Assembly: GCA_036874045.1 (NCBI GenBank)
Contig: CM072336.1
Span: 12,829,001 to 12,893,000, forward strand
DNA length: 64,000 nucleotides
Source: Cymodocea nodosa
Lineage: Eukaryota > Streptophyta > Magnoliopsida > Alismatales > Cymodoceaceae
Reading direction: 5' to 3'
Shown here: piece after piece, positions 28,401 through 40,400 of the stretch
Layout: each line of letters opens with the position of its first letter
Position numbering within the stretch: the first letter of the stretch is position 1
Made by a program: the position numbers and the translations under genes
Notes under the pieces: generated by a model
Database searches by the model: none
Seen by the model: only the letters and a program-made list of their open reading frames with translations
Told to the model about the DNA's origin: nothing

Positions 28401-31400
28401 GGACAACTTCGAGCAACAGGAGCTAGGGGGAGGTCGATTTTTGAATGTTCGATCGAGGGCTTGTGAGTCGAGAAGCAGGCGACAGGTTTCACGAGAGGGA
28501 AAAAAATTTCGAACAGGGAGCGATCCAAAAGGAATCAGCAATAAAAGAAATTTTAAGGTTTTATACATGGATAAAATTGAACTTTCCTTTCTGTCAAGTT
28601 TTATGCACACTAATGATATTCTGACAAAATTTAACGATTTTCCTTTCTGTTAGCTAAATTCCATCAAACACTAACCCCCCCTAAAAGAAACACATTATGG
28701 AAAAGCAAAAGGGGATACCATTAGCCCACTTCTTTACAACATTTGCAAGCACATGAGCTACTTACAAGCTACCACCCAACACATCATTGTGCCTCTACTA
28801 ATCTCTCTGAGTCTCCTAAAAGTTTTTACCATATTTGGAAAGCTCACTCATTCCACAAATCCAATAGAATCCCTAGTAAACAAACTATGACAACTTCACC
28901 TATGTGCTCAACAAATAGTTGTTGATCTCAACCATTCCCTTCAACAAATCTCCCTATTCATATTTCTTGATTTTCCTTTGGTTTTAATACCTCTCTTTAC
29001 TCTAAGCTACAGATTTTCTCCAAGAGATCTCAAGTAAGTAGCTTGTTGATCCACTATCAACATTGATGCTTCATTTATTATTTGGCCAATCCACCTCCAC
29101 TAGGATCAAACCAAGGGCCAAGCACACCATCTTGCAAGGTGTTTGCTAAGATGGTCCACTTCTAAATTCTAGTCCCCAACCTTCCAAAGCAAAAACCACT
29201 ATTTCTCAATTTCATTACTTCTAAAAGACCAATACTTATTATAACAACTCATATTTTAGTGACCAACCTTCCCACACCTCCAACACTTCCCATGTTCTCT
29301 ACATTCAACAACCCAATGTCTGAACCCCAAACATTAGAAACATTGGTCAAGCATCAACCATACTCATCTCTTCACAAACTCCCCCTCCATCAACCTCTTT
29401 ATTCCCTGTGCCTCCTGCAACTTCCCAACTTATCCTAAAAGAAAGGGTTGGACTCCTACCTTGTTCAGAAGAATTCTTCTTCCTCCACCCCTCTTCAAAT
29501 CCCTATCTCCTTTATGCATAACCACCTTCATCATAACTAACAATTTTAAAATCATAAATCAAATACATTTAAGTATCATTCAACCATGAGCATGTGATAA
29601 GAATTTAAGCAATGGGTAATTTAATTCATCATAAATTACGTAACAAGTGAACAACCATATGCCTACATAACCATTTTTACGTATATGGAGTGGTCAAAAT
29701 AACAACATTATCAAAAGAGCAATTCCATCTTACTCAATAATTCAATATCGAATGTATACCACATATACTAAAACCCAAAACCCTAACATGGAAAAGCACT
29801 TAAAGCAACCATTCATTGAATTTTTCTAAACAATATTATCTATGCAAATTTGGCTAACAAAATGATCCATAAATTTGATAAAATTTGTAGATTTTAAGCT
29901 CATTTCAGTTATTGATATTAGGGAACTGTCCAATTGCAAGGCAGCTAGTGCAAAATAACTTCGATAATGGGTGGAACTAAGGTAGTCTTCATGGTACAAA
30001 CAATGCCAAACTCAATATTGTGATATATTTTAAAGCTTCGTGTGGCAATCAATGAAAAGTCTAAGCAATAAGGTGGAACAAGATGATCATAACCCCCTTA
30101 TAGATAGTAATGTTACTGCTTCTAGATTAACAATAGAAAGTTAAGCAGTAAAAAAAAGTACAATCTACAATTATAACCATGTATTGTTTTCCCAATTGAC
30201 ACATAAAATAACCTTTTTTCTTAATTTTTGATCATCATAGCTACCATTTGAAGGAATACCTGTAAACCGTGACTGGTTTCACTTGCCCAATGCGATGGCA
30301 CCGGTCCTCAGCTTGTCGGTCCATTTGTGGGTTGAAATCCATGTCATGTATTATGACCGTGTCTGCTCCGATCAAATTGAGACCCTGGCCTCCAGCTCTT
30401 GTGGAAAGCAAGCACGCAAAGATGGAAGGGTTATTGTTGAAAGTGTCTACTATAGTTTGTCTTTCTGTTACCTGTGTACTGATTGTAAATTAAACATTTA
30501 GTGCATGTACAATAAAATTACCAAAATTAGTTAGCATTGTCAATCAATGTCAATATCAAACCTGCCATCTAGACGCTTGTATGTAACCCCAATAACATCC
30601 AAAGCCCATTCTAAAATATCAAGCATAGAAGTCCACTGACTAAATATGAGTACTCTATGCCCATTCCTTTTAAGTGTAGGTAGAAGTCTGGCTAAAGCCT
30701 GAAAGCCAGTAAACGGTGATACTAGTTTTGTAAATGTATCAGTATGGAAAACTATTTATTACTGAACACAGAAAGTTAACAAACCTGGCATTTAGCAGAG
30801 CAAAGAACATGTTTATCTTCTAGAAGTTCAATTTCAGCATCACCGTATGAAATCAAAAGCTGCAATTTTAGCAATGGAAGCATGTAAGTTTTTGTTGAAT
30901 CATGTAAAAAAAGCTCAGATATTTCCTTCAAAGAAGAAAGAAAATTTTAAAAAATATATGAATACTTAAAAAATGTGACTGCAAGTGTCATACAATATAA
31001 GCTATAGTGGAAAGAAAAAAGATTCTTCACAAATATACCCAACAAACCATCAAATATTGCAGATGTGTCCCTTCTTCTAGTAATGGTATACACTGAAGTT
31101 AGTCTGGTTGTGATCATGCCCATCTCATTACTTGACAGTAAGTTCCATGATATGATTCAAGTTCTGGTACATGATTGAATGAGATAGCAAGAAGTTGTGA
31201 TATCTATGGTTATGTATGGATGGACAACAGGGAACAATACAAGCTACATCAACTTCGAGGGCCAATCACCTCACCTCCAAGATTGAGCAGAGCTTGCCAA
31301 ACTAAAAGATCAAGTTTGCCTTCTCTACAGATCACCCCTTTTATCTAAACATATAGTACATACTCCTCTTCCAATGGGATCCAACAACCTGATCCAATAC

Positions 31401-34400
31401 ACCAAGGTTGTTATTACCATTACAATAACCCCCCCCCCCCTCTCACCAGCCCAAGTTTTGTTCTTGTCCTCAATATCAGTGTGGGTACTTTTTCTGTACA
31501 TGCCAGTAGATTTCCCACATTGCATTGTCTGGCCCCTCTCCCCATCGCATTAGAAGTTCCCTCTTCTTTCCTCCCTGCAAACCATCCTGATGGTCCAATA
31601 TTTTGTAGGGGAAAAATACACAAAAGCCTTCGTTTGTCAACAAATCTTGTCATGGCTTGAGTGTCCCATCTGGAGAATCACAGAATTGGAATGTTAGGTA
31701 AAAACATCAACCTTTGTAACAAACTATCACAATCCCAAGTACAGCATGAATTTTTTATGATTTTGTTGGTTGATGTCAAGAAAGGCATTGTGGGGGGTTT
31801 TCAAAGTGTAGCATTCTATAGGTCAAGAATCGTTGGGTTGTAACATGTCAAATTTTCCCTATTTGTGCATGGTTGGATACTTGGATATGAACCACTTTGT
31901 AGGGTGGGATTCAAGTTCCTACCACTTGAGAGCCCTAAATGAGTTGTTCCCTACTAACCTGAAGTGGCCATTATGGCCCTACTAAATAAGTATTTGACTT
32001 TTTATAGGTATTACAGGTTACTTGTTCGACTAAAACAACTTAGGTGAAAAACTCTACGATTCACCAGAAACATATTCTCAATAGATCTATGATAGGAAAA
32101 CATGAGAATCATGCAAGAACATGATGAACGTGGATAATTCAAAAGAACATGAGATCACAGAAAAATGATAAAAGTAGAACATGATGAACGTACAATTCCA
32201 ATTCGACAACTATAAATAGGAAGTCTGAGCTACACTTCAAGACATCCCAATTCAATACTAAGTGAGAGCAAATAGAGAGAAATAGCCCCTATCCAAAGAG
32301 TAAAAATTTCCACACAACAAAAATTACTTACACCATACGAGATCAATCTAAAAGACTAAAGGTCTAAAGAAATCAAGGCTGAAGGTCAACAAAGAATTCA
32401 AAAGAGCAAGGTTCCAAAAACTATTGAAGAAGAGTTTAGTGAAGTTGTTGAATGTGTCTTGAATTATTGTATTTAATACCTAAAGGTATTTTGATCTTTT
32501 GGACCATTAGTTGTTCAAACTATATAAGCTTGGACCTAGGGCACTCTTTGTGTGCTTCTTTTGTATCCCCATTTTGAATCTGTGAGAAGTAGAACAAGCC
32601 AACATCTGTGAACGTACCTACAAGGGGAACCACATAAATCTTGGTCTTTATGTTTGTTTCCTTCTCTTCTTCCTCATTCTTGCACAACAATTGGTATTAG
32701 AACTAGGGTTTGAAAAGAAGTTTTGTTGAGGGAGAAAAGAAGCCACCAGATGTTTGAGCCGTGCATAGGAAGCTTCTACTGCCTACACATCCGTCCCTAC
32801 GCGACTGCCTCTTGCGTGTCTGACCACATGTCCGTCACCGCACGTCCGTCACCACACGTCTGCCTACATGCAACCATCCACACGTTCGTCTTCATGCATC
32901 CAATCTTTTTTCACAAGTGTATTTCAATACTTGTATTTGTATTGCTAAAATCAGTAACTTGCATTTCTAGATTTGTGTGTTGTTTGTTTGGGATAGCAGT
33001 ATTTGCATTTAAGTTGCACTTATATTTCAGAATATTGGTTGCATCTAAACAGAATTTCTGATGACAACACTGGCTTTGAAAGTTGAGAAATTCAATGAGA
33101 AAAATCATTTTAGCTTGTGGCAGATTAAAATGAGGGCCTTATTGAAACAACAAAGCATTTGGGCTCCTCTTAACAAGGAGTCAACATTAGACAGAAAATT
33201 TACAGAATTTGAGCTACAAGAACAAAAGGCACATTCCACGATTTTACTATGCTTGTCAAATGAAGTGATTATTGAGGTTGCTGATGTATCAACCGCATCT
33301 AACCTTTGGAATAAATTAAAGTCACTCTATATGACAAAGTCTCTCACCAACAAACTGCTTTTGAAGCAAAGGTTATTTTCTTTAAGAATGAAGGAACGCC
33401 TTTAAAACAACATTTGGACCAACTCAACACCATTCTCATGGAGTTGAGAAATATAGGTGTTACTATGGACAATGAAGATGCAACGCTCATCTTATTGGTT
33501 TCACTTCCACTCTCTTATGAGAACTTCGTATAGTCTTTTGTGGTTGGTAGAGATACAATCACATTGGAGGAGATAAAATCAAGTTTGCATTCAAGAGAAT
33601 TGAGACATATGGTAACTCATGGCAATAGTGATGCAAGTGGTATTGGCTTGTCAGTACACCATGAAGATTCTAAGGGCGGCAACATAAAGGCAACAGTAAC
33701 AAACATAGAGAAAGAAGCAAATCAAGAGGGAAATATTCTAAAGACACTTGCAACTATTGTAAGGAGAAAGGGCATTGGAAAGCAAACTATCAAAGCAGGA
33801 ATCTAAAGGAAATTTAGTCATTGCAGAAAAGGAATATTCAACTTCTGATTGTGATTTCTCTCTTACAGTTTCATGCAGTGCTTATTCCGATCAAAGTTGG
33901 ATTTTAGATTCTAGTGTATCACATCATATGACTCCTAATAGGGAGTATTTCCAAACTTATGAAACAGTTGATGGTAGTCAAGTGACCTTGGCAAATGATG
34001 ATGTTTGTCATAGAGCAGGTGTTGGTACAATTAGATTCAAGATGCATGATGATACCGTGAGAACACTTGAAGATGTATGGCATGTGCCCAAATTGGGAAA
34101 AAGCTTGATTTCTTTGATGGCACTTAATTCCAAAGGATTCAAGTATTCAGGTAGAGGAAGCAAGTTGCAAATCTCAAAAGACTCCATGATAATGATGAAA
34201 GGAATCAAAGATGGGTCATTGTACATTCTACAAGGTTCACCTATTGTTGGTTCAACTGCAACAACTACTAATGAATATCATCAATCCATTTCTACAGTTT
34301 GGCACTCAAAGATGGGTCACTTAAGGTAGAGAGAGATGCAGAAGCTCAACAATTTGAGTAGATTAGATGGACACAAATTTGTAAATGTTGATTTGTGTAA

Positions 34401-37400
34401 GCATTGCATTTTTGGCAAGTAGAAGCGTCTACCATTTGGAAAAGGAGAGCACACCACCCGAGGGACATTGAACTATATCATGCAGATTGTTGGGAGCCTT
34501 CTTAACAACCCTCACTTGCAAGTTCTAACTACTTTCTTTCTATTATGGATGATTATTCACATATAAATTGGGTTTTTATTCTAAAGCAAAAAAGTGAGGC
34601 TTTCAAGAGCTTTAAGCAATGAAAGACTCTGATTGAAAACCAAGTTAGGAGGAAGGTAAAGTATTTAAGAACTGACAAGGATTTAGAATTCTGCTCCCAT
34701 GAATTTGATGCCTTTTACAAAGATGCAGGTATAACAAGACATTACACTGTTAGAGGTACTCCACAACAAAATGGAGTTGCAGAACATCTCAACAGGATGT
34801 TATTGGAGAAAGCTAGATGCATGTTTTCTCACGTTGGTTTAAAGAAGAAATTCTAGGCTAAGGCTGCTAATACAGCCTCCTATCTTGTCAACAGGTCGCC
34901 TTCAAGTGCAATAGATGATAAGATCTCATACAAGATGTGGATGAATAAGGTTGTCAACTACTCTAAGTTGAAAATCTTTGGTTGTTCAACATACTACCAT
35001 GTGAACAATGGTAAGCTAAAACCACGTGCTAAGAAAGGTATATTTGTTAGATATGGAATGAGATTCAAAGGATATAGAATTTATGATACAGAAATAAAGA
35101 AAGTGATTCACAGTCATAATGTCACTTTTGATGAAGTTTCACTTATGTTGAATAGAGAGAAGCCATTAATTTCAGATGTACCTAATACTTCCGAGCAGGT
35201 GGAGTTTAATTTGATACAGCCAACTATCTTTGATTAGAGAACTTCAAGTACAAATCAACCTTGGAACTCCGATGGCAAACATGATGATCAAATTGTGAAA
35301 GAATCTCAAGAGAGATGTGTGGCTAGAGATCGACCTAGAAGGATTCCCCAACATCTACAAAAGTATAGTTTCAACAATATAATTGCATTTGCCTTACAGG
35401 TAGCTAATGAGGTGGAGGATGCTGACCCACTTAATTTTGATATTATAGTTAATGGACCAGAAGCTACACATTAGATGGGTGCTATACAGGAAGAGCTTCA
35501 ATCTCTACATAAAAATAAGACTTAGGAGTTGGTGAAACGTCCCAAGGACAAGAATATTGTTGGTTGCAAGTGTATGTTCAAGAAGAAAATAGGAACACAA
35601 GGTAACCATGGAATCTAATACAAGACAAGATTAGTAGCTAAAGGTTTCTCACAAAAAGAGGGAGTGGACTTCAATGAAGTTTTTGCACCAGTGGTAAAAC
35701 ACACCATCATTAAAGTCCTCTTGGCGATTGTTGCAATAAAGGACCTGAAACTTGAGCAATTAGATGTAAAGACAGCCTTTTTACATGGTGATTTAGAAGA
35801 AGAAATTTGGATGGAACAGCTAACCGATTTTACAAAAAAAGGTAGATCAGATCTTGTTTGTAAATTGTAGAAATCTTTGTATGGTTTAAAATAATCTCCC
35901 AAGCAGTGGTATAAAAGATTCAATTCTTTTATTACTCATGTTGGTTTTGTTTACAGTAACTTCAATTCATGTGTCTATGTTAAACCATTGAAAGATGGTG
36001 AATTTATTTATTTACTCTTGTATGTTGATGATATCTTGATTGCTGCCAAAGATATCAATGAAATATAGTTTTTGAAAGACATATTGAAATTTGAATTTGC
36101 AATAAAGGATTTAGGACCAACAGGTAAAATCCTTGGGATGGAGATTCGACGTGATAGAAACATTGGTATGTTATTTCTCCATCAACATAGCTATGTTCAG
36201 AAAATTTTGAGTAGATTTGACATGACTTCATACAAAGTCATTGGAACACCTTATAACAGGAACCTACGATTATTAGCTACTATGACACCTCAGACACAGT
36301 CAAAACAGGAGTACAAGAAGAAAGTTCCATATTCACAGGCAATTAGCAATCTTATGTATGTCATGGTATGTACTCGTCCAGATCTTACTTATCCCCTTAG
36401 TATTGTAAGCAAGTTTATGTCAAATCCAGGGAAGAGTCATTGACAGGCCATGAAAAGGATTTTCAGGTACTTGAAGGACACATCTGATGTAGGACTGATT
36501 TATGGTGTAAAACATAGCTGTAATGTGACTGGATATTCAAACTCAGACTTTGCAGGTGATGTTGATCAACGCAGATCTTTGACAGGTTATGTCTTCACAA
36601 TTGTAGATTCAATTGTCAATTGAAAATCTACACTACAACCTACTATTTCATTATCCACCACTAAGGCTGAGTATATGACAATGATAGAAGCTGCAAAGGA
36701 AGGAATCTGGTTAAAGGGGCTGTTAGGAGATTTTGACTTGCATTATGACAAGGCTGATATATTCTATAATAGTCTCAACGTCATATGTCTAACGAAAAAT
36801 AATGTGTTTCATGACTGCACAAAACACATTGATGTTAGATACCACTTTCTAAAGACTGAAGACAAGATAAAGATTTCAAAGATCAACACCAAGGATAATC
36901 CAACAGACATGTTCGCCAAAGGCGTTATTAAGAGCAAGTTCGGGCATTGCTTAGACTTGCTCAATGTCTATGTCTACTGCTGACCCTTCATGGGTCATTA
37001 AGATGGAGAGCTTAGTTCTAAGTGGAGTTTGTGATTCAAGACAAGATGGAGATTGTTGAATGTCTTGAACTATTGTATTTAATACCTAAGGGTATTTTGG
37101 TCTTTTGGACTATTAGTTGTTCAAGTTATATAAGCTTGAACCTAAGGCACTCTTTGTGTGCTTCTTTTGTATCCCTATTTTGAATTAGTGAGAAGTAGAA
37201 TAGGCCTCCATCTGTGGACGTACCCGCAAGAGAAACCACGTAAATCTTAGTCTTTGTGTTTGTTTTCTTCTCTTCTTCCTCAATCTTGCACAACATAAGT
37301 AAAGGTGAAAAGTTTTGTGTAATTAATTCAAATCAAAAGATATAAGTTTTTTGTGTTATTTTTATTACTCAAGGATAAAAATCTAAAAGTATTATTATTA

Positions 37401-40400
37401 TACCTTGTATTATGTAATATTGTAAAAATCTTGTGCATAATAGAAAAATAGATTAAAAAATATTTTTTACAATGTATTTTTAGACTTTATCGTTTAAAGA
37501 TTTGAATTCACAATTCACCCTCCTTGTGAAGTTCTAATTCTCACTTTCACTATATTGTATGTAAAGTAAGAATTATTTGTTGTTTGATTTGAATAAATTA
37601 TTTTCCTTTACTAGGAGCATACTAAACAATGTCACTCATATTAACCTTTTTCTTTTCAAGTGTCACATCAAATTTTTAACTCCACTTGTAAAGGTTCCAT
37701 TCATAGCTAGTCCCAAAAGGAAAAGGATTAGTGTTAGATAGTTAACAGTAAAAACTTGTCAACTCATGAATACAAATCCTAAAGATATCTTCCTTCCCCA
37801 AATTTACTTCCTAAAGTATTGAAAAAATCCTAAAGATAATTTGTTAAAGCATAACCCTCTTAGTGTTACGTTATGTCAAGCATCAGGTGCAATAAAAAAA
37901 AGAAAGTGTTGTACACCTTAGTTGTAATGTTCTTAAACTAAGGGCTTACAACAATAACCAAATGAAGATGAAGATAAGCAAGGGTTCTCTCATGCATTAA
38001 TGAATAAGTATACATAAAGATGTCAATTTAAAATGCCAAAATTAAACTAGTAACTTAAAATATACCAACCTTAACTAGTAAGAGAATGGAATTAATAATT
38101 ATAATGATAAAGAAAATTAACATATTATATTTACAAGAAATTAATTTGGTGGAAGAAAAATCTAGGTTAACTAAGGATAGTGGTTTTAAATTGTGGGATA
38201 TAGGAAAAAATAAGTATAGAAATGGAGTAGAAATAATAGTTAATAAAAGTTTAAGAGATGAAGTTGTTGAAGCAAAAAAGATAGAAGATAGAATTATAAT
38301 AATTAAACTTCTGGTAGTGTTTGCACACGTCGGCACCTTCCCATTTAGGAAAGGGCAGGGAAGGAACTATTGCTACATTCCTTTACTCAAAACGACATAA
38401 GAAGAATGGCGAGCAAGAGAAGAGAGATCAACATTGATTGATCCCTCGTAAAGAGATGCAAGAAAGTCATGCAAAAATGAAGTCACCATCTTATTTTAAG
38501 GATGAATAAGAAAACCAAAATAGGTCTACGATGAAATCTAAAAAATAGGTAAGGATTTTGTGGTACTAGTAGGGAAGCTGTTAGGCACCCCCAACTAGTC
38601 TAAGAAGTCTAGTCTCTCAATAGATAAGAAGGATGGGTAGTTCCACAACGTTTGGAATCTTCCTTTAGATATCCACACACACAAGGTAGAAACTAGGGTG
38701 ATCATCCGAGACAATGCCAACAAGACGAATCCACACTATCACAGATAAAAGGTAGGGTCCAAGGTCTTCCTTTAAATTTCCACACACACATGGTGAGGTG
38801 ATCATCTAAGACAACACCAACAAAATGAATCTACACCAACACAAATAAAAGGCAATGTCCAAGGTCTTCCTCTAGACTTCCGTGCACGTGAGGCAAAAAT
38901 CAAGGTGATCATCTGAGACAATGCCGACAAGAGGAATCCACACTAACATGGATAAAACACGATGTCCAGGGTCTTCCTCCAGATTTTCACACATGCAGGG
39001 TAGAAATTGAGGTCATCATCCGAGATGATAAAACAAAACGAATCCGCACCAACATAGATAAAAATACGATGTCCAAGGTCTTCCTCCAGATTTCTACGCA
39101 CACAGGGCGAAAACCAAGATGATCATCTGAGACAATGCTGGCAAAACGAAATACGGAAAAGAGCAAAGAGAACTGACAACATAGGCAAGTAGAAAATAAA
39201 AGGTACAAATGAAATAAAACGATGTAGGAGGACTTGATACTAAGGTCCGAGCGAAAAATTGTCGGGTGTACTACGGTAGTTGAGTCAAGCATCTGATAGA
39301 CAGTTGAACCAAAAAAGGACCCGAACACACCGAACGACGAAGGCAATCTAACCAAAATCGTGCGACAAGCAGTCGAACCGAACAAAAAAATGATGAAACT
39401 GTACCCTATGAGGGTTCCACCAAAATGGAAAAATGGTCAGACTGAAGAGAAAGGAAAAAAACAAAAATGATATGGAGGCAACCAAGTTGAACCTAAAGCT
39501 AGCTACGTAGAGTCGATGGCCAAGCCCTAACAATAGGGATTCCAAAATGGAACGTCGGAAACCTAAGATGTAATGGACATAGAGTCGATTGCCAAGCCCC
39601 AACAACAGGGATTCCAAAATGGAATGTCGAAAACCCTAAGATGTAGTGGACATAGAGCCAATTGCCAAGCCCTAACAACAAGGATTCTGGAATGGAACGT
39701 CGAAAACCCTAGGATGTGATAGACTTCAATGGTTTGTCAAGCCCTAACAACAATTCCAAAATGGAACGTCGGAAACCCTGAGATGTGACAGACTTCAGTG
39801 AGTTGTCAAGCCCTAACAATAGGGATTCCAAAATGGAACATTGGAAACCCTAGGATGTGGCGGACTTTAGTGGGTTGCCAAGTCCTAGTAGCTCCCAACA
39901 GATATTGGTCGAACGCTAGGTTGATTCCGATGAATATGTATCAGACACCAAGATAGTTGGCAGACTTCAATGCGTTACCAAGTCTTGGTGGCTCCCGACG
40001 GATATTAGTCAAGCATCAAGTTGATTCCAATGGATGTATATCAGACAATGGAATAGTTGGCGAACGTTAATGGGTTGTCAAACCATAGATGATCACCTAT
40101 GCACAAACCTTAAATGAATGTTAATGCCTACGGCCAGGGAAAGATTTTTCCCCATCCTCAAAAAAGATAAAAACAATGTGTTGTGCATGTGCTTGTGTGC
40201 GAATGCAAACATGCAAGGCAAGTAGGTAATCATTGCTTTCCTAGTGTCTTGACCTTATCACACAAGTAGGAGGTGCGACAGGAAAAAGGGAGACTGAATC
40301 TGTAGGGATTACCAAAATAGGTAGAGCGACAATGGGTTTTACCAAGTTGAGGCTATGGCTACCAAGAAGGAAAATTCGACAAAAAGGTTGGGGATGACTG

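Larger units (their letters stand above)
4406..30259 (-). other. Giant intron (about 25.9 kb) of the CHR19-like gene
   Basis: The donor GTATTC follows 30260 and the acceptor TTGTAG ends at 4406. Both flanking exons are intact and share a split Arg codon. The intron contains copia, gypsy and L1 fragments, minisatellites, a solo LTR and a decayed minus-strand transposon-protein gene, each listed separately. 4406-5509 holds nothing recognisable. Confidence 0.9.
32446..37295 (+). mobile_element. Complete but decayed Ty1/copia element (copy E, 4.85 kb)
   Basis: Two LTRs (32446-32689 and 37054-37295), a primer site and all copia domains are in order: gag, protease, integrase, RT, RNase H. The flanks are GAAGT and TAAGT, a near-perfect 5-bp target duplication. 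It sits inside the 19.2-kb CHR19 intron in the opposite orientation to the gene. By eye the LTRs differ at about 28 of 242 positions, mostly transitions, so insertion is not recent. Confidence 0.92.

Noticed and set aside
28064-28610. Overlapping open frames on both strands encoding Ser/Thr/Ala- or Leu-rich peptides
   Set aside because: They arise from the minisatellite, which keeps several frames open at once. No start context, intron or family supports a gene.
32200-32445. Pararetrovirus-like promoter and leader (TATA motif, short upstream frames)
   Set aside because: Only a TATA-like motif is seen; no pararetroviral coding sequence is present nearby, and an LTR remnant explains it as well.
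39348-39681. Apparent protein with 24-residue repeats on the minus strand
   Set aside because: A consequence of the 72-bp minisatellite; spacing divisible by three keeps the frame open without coding.
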